Assembly (NCBI GenBank): GCA_965368115.1
Contig: CBDULQ010000189.1
Coordinates: forward strand, 1 to 7,308
DNA: 7,308 bases
DNA from: CBDULQ01 sp965368115
GTDB lineage: Bacteria > Pseudomonadota > Gammaproteobacteria > SZUA-229
Direction of reading: 5' to 3'
Position numbers and translations under genes: made by a program. Each line of letters opens with the position of its first letter. Within the stretch, counting starts at the first letter, position 1. Under the pieces are notes generated by a model, which saw only the letters and a list, made by a program, of their open reading frames with translations, did no database searches and was not told the DNA's origin. Positions 5,933 to 7,308 of this stretch are shown here, one piece after another.

Positions 5933-6325
5933 ATGAATATCTATCTTGCCGTTAAATACGTTCACGTCGTATGTGCGCTGTTATCCATCAGCGGCTTTGT
6001 AGTACGTGGTGTATGGATGATGACCGGTAACCCGCTGCTGGCTCGTCGTCCGGTGAAGATTCTGCCGCACCTGGTGGATACCCTGTTGCTGGCCAGTGCA
6101 CTGCTTATGGTGTGGATGAGCGCCCAGTATCCTTTTGTTCAGTCCTGGTTGACCGCCAAGGTCATCGCTCTGGTGCTGTATATATTGCTTGGAACGGTCG
6201 CCTTGAAACGTGGCACTACCCGGGGTATTCGTATCACGGCCTGGTGGCTCGCGTTGCTTGTGTTTGCCTATATCGTGTCGGTTGCACTCAGCCGTTCTGC
6301 CCTGGGTTTCCTTGCGCTCATTTGA
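5933..6325 (+). CDS. SirB2-family four-helix integral membrane protein
   Basis: A 130-residue inner membrane protein with four predicted helices at about 4-24, 46-64, 70-92 and 101-120. Polar residues conserved in SirB2-type proteins as I recall them are visible: K8 and H11 in VKYVHVVCALLS, R25 after the first helix, H46 and D49 in LPHLVDT at the start of the second, and K76 in LTAKVIAL. SirB was named as an upregulator of Salmonella invasion genes, but no biochemical role for this family is known to me and that name should not be taken as function. The ATG is preceded by GAGGGGG at 5916-5922, ten bases upstream, overlapping the mtnA stop; the gap between genes is 15 bases. It precedes ubiT, which could hint at a link to quinones, but that is guesswork. 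Confidence 0.85.
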   Translation: MNIYLAVKYVHVVCALLSISGFVVRGVWMMTGNPLLARRPVKILPHLVDTLLLASALLMVWMSAQYPFVQSWLTAKVIALVLYILLGTVALKRGTTRGIRITAWWLALLVFAYIVSVALSRSALGFLALI

Positions 6326-6370
6326 CCCATGTTAAAGTGGGAACGCCGGTTTCATGGCATAACCCCTTTC

Positions 6371-6901
6371 ATGAATGACAAACCAGACAGACTTGCACCC
6401 CGTCTACCCGGCCTGTTGAGATTATCTTTGCGCCACCTGCCGGTGAGTTTTCCCGCCCATCTTTTTACACAGACCCTGAATAAACTGTTTGCCGAACAGC
6501 TCAAGGATGGCGAGCTGGATTTTATGGCGTCCACCGTCATTGAAGTGAATGTCGAAGATGCCGGCTTGCAGTTGAGGTTGTGCTTACGCGGTGAACGTTT
6601 TGCGGTTGCTGAAGCGGCTCGAAAAGCGGATCTGACGATCGCCGGCAGTCTTTACGATTTTCTAATGCTGGCGGGGCGTCGAGAAGATCCCGATACCCTG
6701 TTCTTTAATCGTCGACTGAAACTGTCAGGCAATACCGAACTGGGTCTGTATGTAAAAAACTTTCTCGATAGCATGGACTTGAGCGGCGGATTGCAGTGGT
6801 TGCAACAGGCCAGCTTTCAGGCCAGTCGGCTAGCCGAACGGCTAAGCCTGTTCAAGGGGGGGTGGGTGGCGCCGCAACGCAAACCGGGTCCGGTTGAATA
6901 A
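6371..6901 (+). CDS. ubiT: Anaerobic ubiquinone biosynthesis accessory factor UbiT (SCP2-like lipid-binding domain)
   Basis: UbiT is a SCP2-domain protein needed, with UbiU and UbiV, for oxygen-independent ubiquinone synthesis; it is thought to bind quinone intermediates through its lipid pocket. This 176-residue protein has the family's key segment EDPDTLFFNRRLKLSGNTEL followed by GLYVKNFLD (105-133), which closely parallels E. coli UbiT (YhbT), and the DGELDFM block at 46-52. An N-terminal amphipathic helix region (LPGLLRLSLRHLPVSF, 12-27) also fits. I choose ATG 6371 because it gives a length near the 174 residues of E. coli UbiT; an in-frame ATG at 6329, 3 bases after the sirB2-like gene, would add 14 residues. 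Neither has a clear Shine-Dalgarno. The C-terminal tail after about residue 160 crosses a G7 run (6856-6862) and is not conserved as far as I can tell. ubiU and ubiV are not adjacent. Confidence 0.88.
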   Translation: MNDKPDRLAPRLPGLLRLSLRHLPVSFPAHLFTQTLNKLFAEQLKDGELDFMASTVIEVNVEDAGLQLRLCLRGERFAVAEAARKADLTIAGSLYDFLMLAGRREDPDTLFFNRRLKLSGNTELGLYVKNFLDSMDLSGGLQWLQQASFQASRLAERLSLFKGGWVAPQRKPGPVE

Positions 6902-6961
6902 ATCCCTGTTGCGATCGTGCTATGGACAAGAACAGCCGGTGTGGCCTGGTGTCAGTACCGG

Positions 6962-7308
6962 TCAACCTCGCTGATCCATGGGCACATAGTCGCGTTCCAC
7001 GGCACCGGCGTATAACTGGCGGGGGCGACCGATGCGTTGCTCCGGATCGGCGATCATTTCCATCCAGTGCGCGACCCAGCCCACGGTGCGGGCAATGGCG
7101 AACATTACGGTAAACATATTGGTGGGGATACCCAGCGCGCGATAAATCAGGCCGGAATAGAAATCCACGTTTGGATACAGCTTACGCTTGATGAAGTACT
7201 CATCCTGCAGGGCAATCTCTTCCAGCTTAAGCGCCAGTTCGAACATCGGGGTGTCTTCATTGGTGAGCTTACTGAGTACCCGATGACACATGTCGCGAAT
7301 GATGGTGG
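6962..7308 (-). CDS. gltA: Citrate synthase (C-terminal part, cut by window edge)
   Basis: The last 115 codons of a type II hexameric-style citrate synthase, which condenses acetyl-CoA and oxaloacetate at the entry of the TCA cycle. The readable protein includes RDMCHRVLSKL, then KRKLYPNVDFYSGLIYRALG, IPTNMFTVMFAIARTVGWVA, HWMEM and RPRQLYAG, all characteristic of GltA. The Asp of NVDFYSG (codon at 7165-7163) corresponds to catalytic Asp362 of the E. coli enzyme. The reading frame is open through 7308; the start lies to the right of the window. The stop is TGA at 6964-6962. The gene converges on ubiT with 60 bases between stop codons (6902-6961); there I see only a weak 5-bp repeat (CCGGT 6936-6940, ACCGG 6957-6961) and no T tract, so no terminator is called. 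Confidence 0.96.
   Translation of the reverse strand, partial: TIIRDMCHRVLSKLTNEDTPMFELALKLEEIALQDEYFIKRKLYPNVDFYSGLIYRALGIPTNMFTVMFAIARTVGWVAHWMEMIADPEQRIGRPRQLYAGAVERDYVPMDQRG

Noticed and set aside
5147..5965. Long open frame on the minus strand antisense to mtnA
   Set aside because: The protein is His/Arg-rich without any family motif, and mtnA is conserved over the same bases with its catalytic residues intact.
6322..6363. TTGACC followed by CATAAC before ubiT, as a possible promoter
   Set aside because: The two elements are 30 bases apart, far from the usual 16-18, and no suitable -10 lies at the right distance.
6827..6836. Ten-base palindrome CGGCTAGCCG near the 3' end of ubiT
   Set aside because: It lies within coding sequence, is short with no room for a loop, and has no T tract after it, so it is not a terminator.
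6922..7113. Short plus-strand open frame between ubiT and gltA
   Set aside because: Most of it is antisense to the conserved end of citrate synthase, and it has no Shine-Dalgarno or family resemblance.

Overview
This window is an ordinary-looking chromosomal segment of a gammaproteobacterium. That is inferred from the UbiG, UbiT, GltA and SirB2-family products and from a ubiG / MTA-deaminase / mtnA neighbourhood like the one I recall from Pseudomonas. Coding density is high, base composition looks even across the genes, and I see no tRNA, rRNA, CRISPR, insertion sequence or phage gene.

Layout. Minus strand, 1-1607: an MTA/SAH deaminase gene (mtaD) followed 39 bases later by ubiG, which runs off the left edge. 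A 135-base divergent region (1608-1742) separates these from a plus-strand series: an LpoB/COG3417-like lipoprotein (1743-2360), a large TPR-containing COG3014-like lipoprotein (2458-3786), an LPP20-family lipoprotein with a GTG start (3820-4863), mtnA (4874-5917), a four-helix SirB2-family membrane protein (5933-6325) and ubiT (6371-6901). The end of the citrate synthase gene gltA (6962-7308) converges on ubiT from the right; the 60 bases between them hold no convincing terminator.

How the genes fit together. MtaD and MtnA belong to one route of methylthioadenosine salvage: deamination of MTA to methylthioinosine, phosphorolysis to methylthioribose-1-phosphate by an enzyme not in this window, then isomerisation by MtnA. 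UbiG produces S-adenosylhomocysteine, a possible second substrate of MtaD-type deaminases, and UbiT belongs to the oxygen-independent ubiquinone pathway. The three lipoproteins look like an envelope module inserted between mtaD and mtnA.

The two points most worth a second look are (1) a hairpin plus T7 tract with the form of an intrinsic terminator, lying inside codons 8-19 of mtnA, and (2) the three-lipoprotein module, whose first member would probably be annotated LpoB although it lacks the long linker of E. coli LpoB and sits with different partners.
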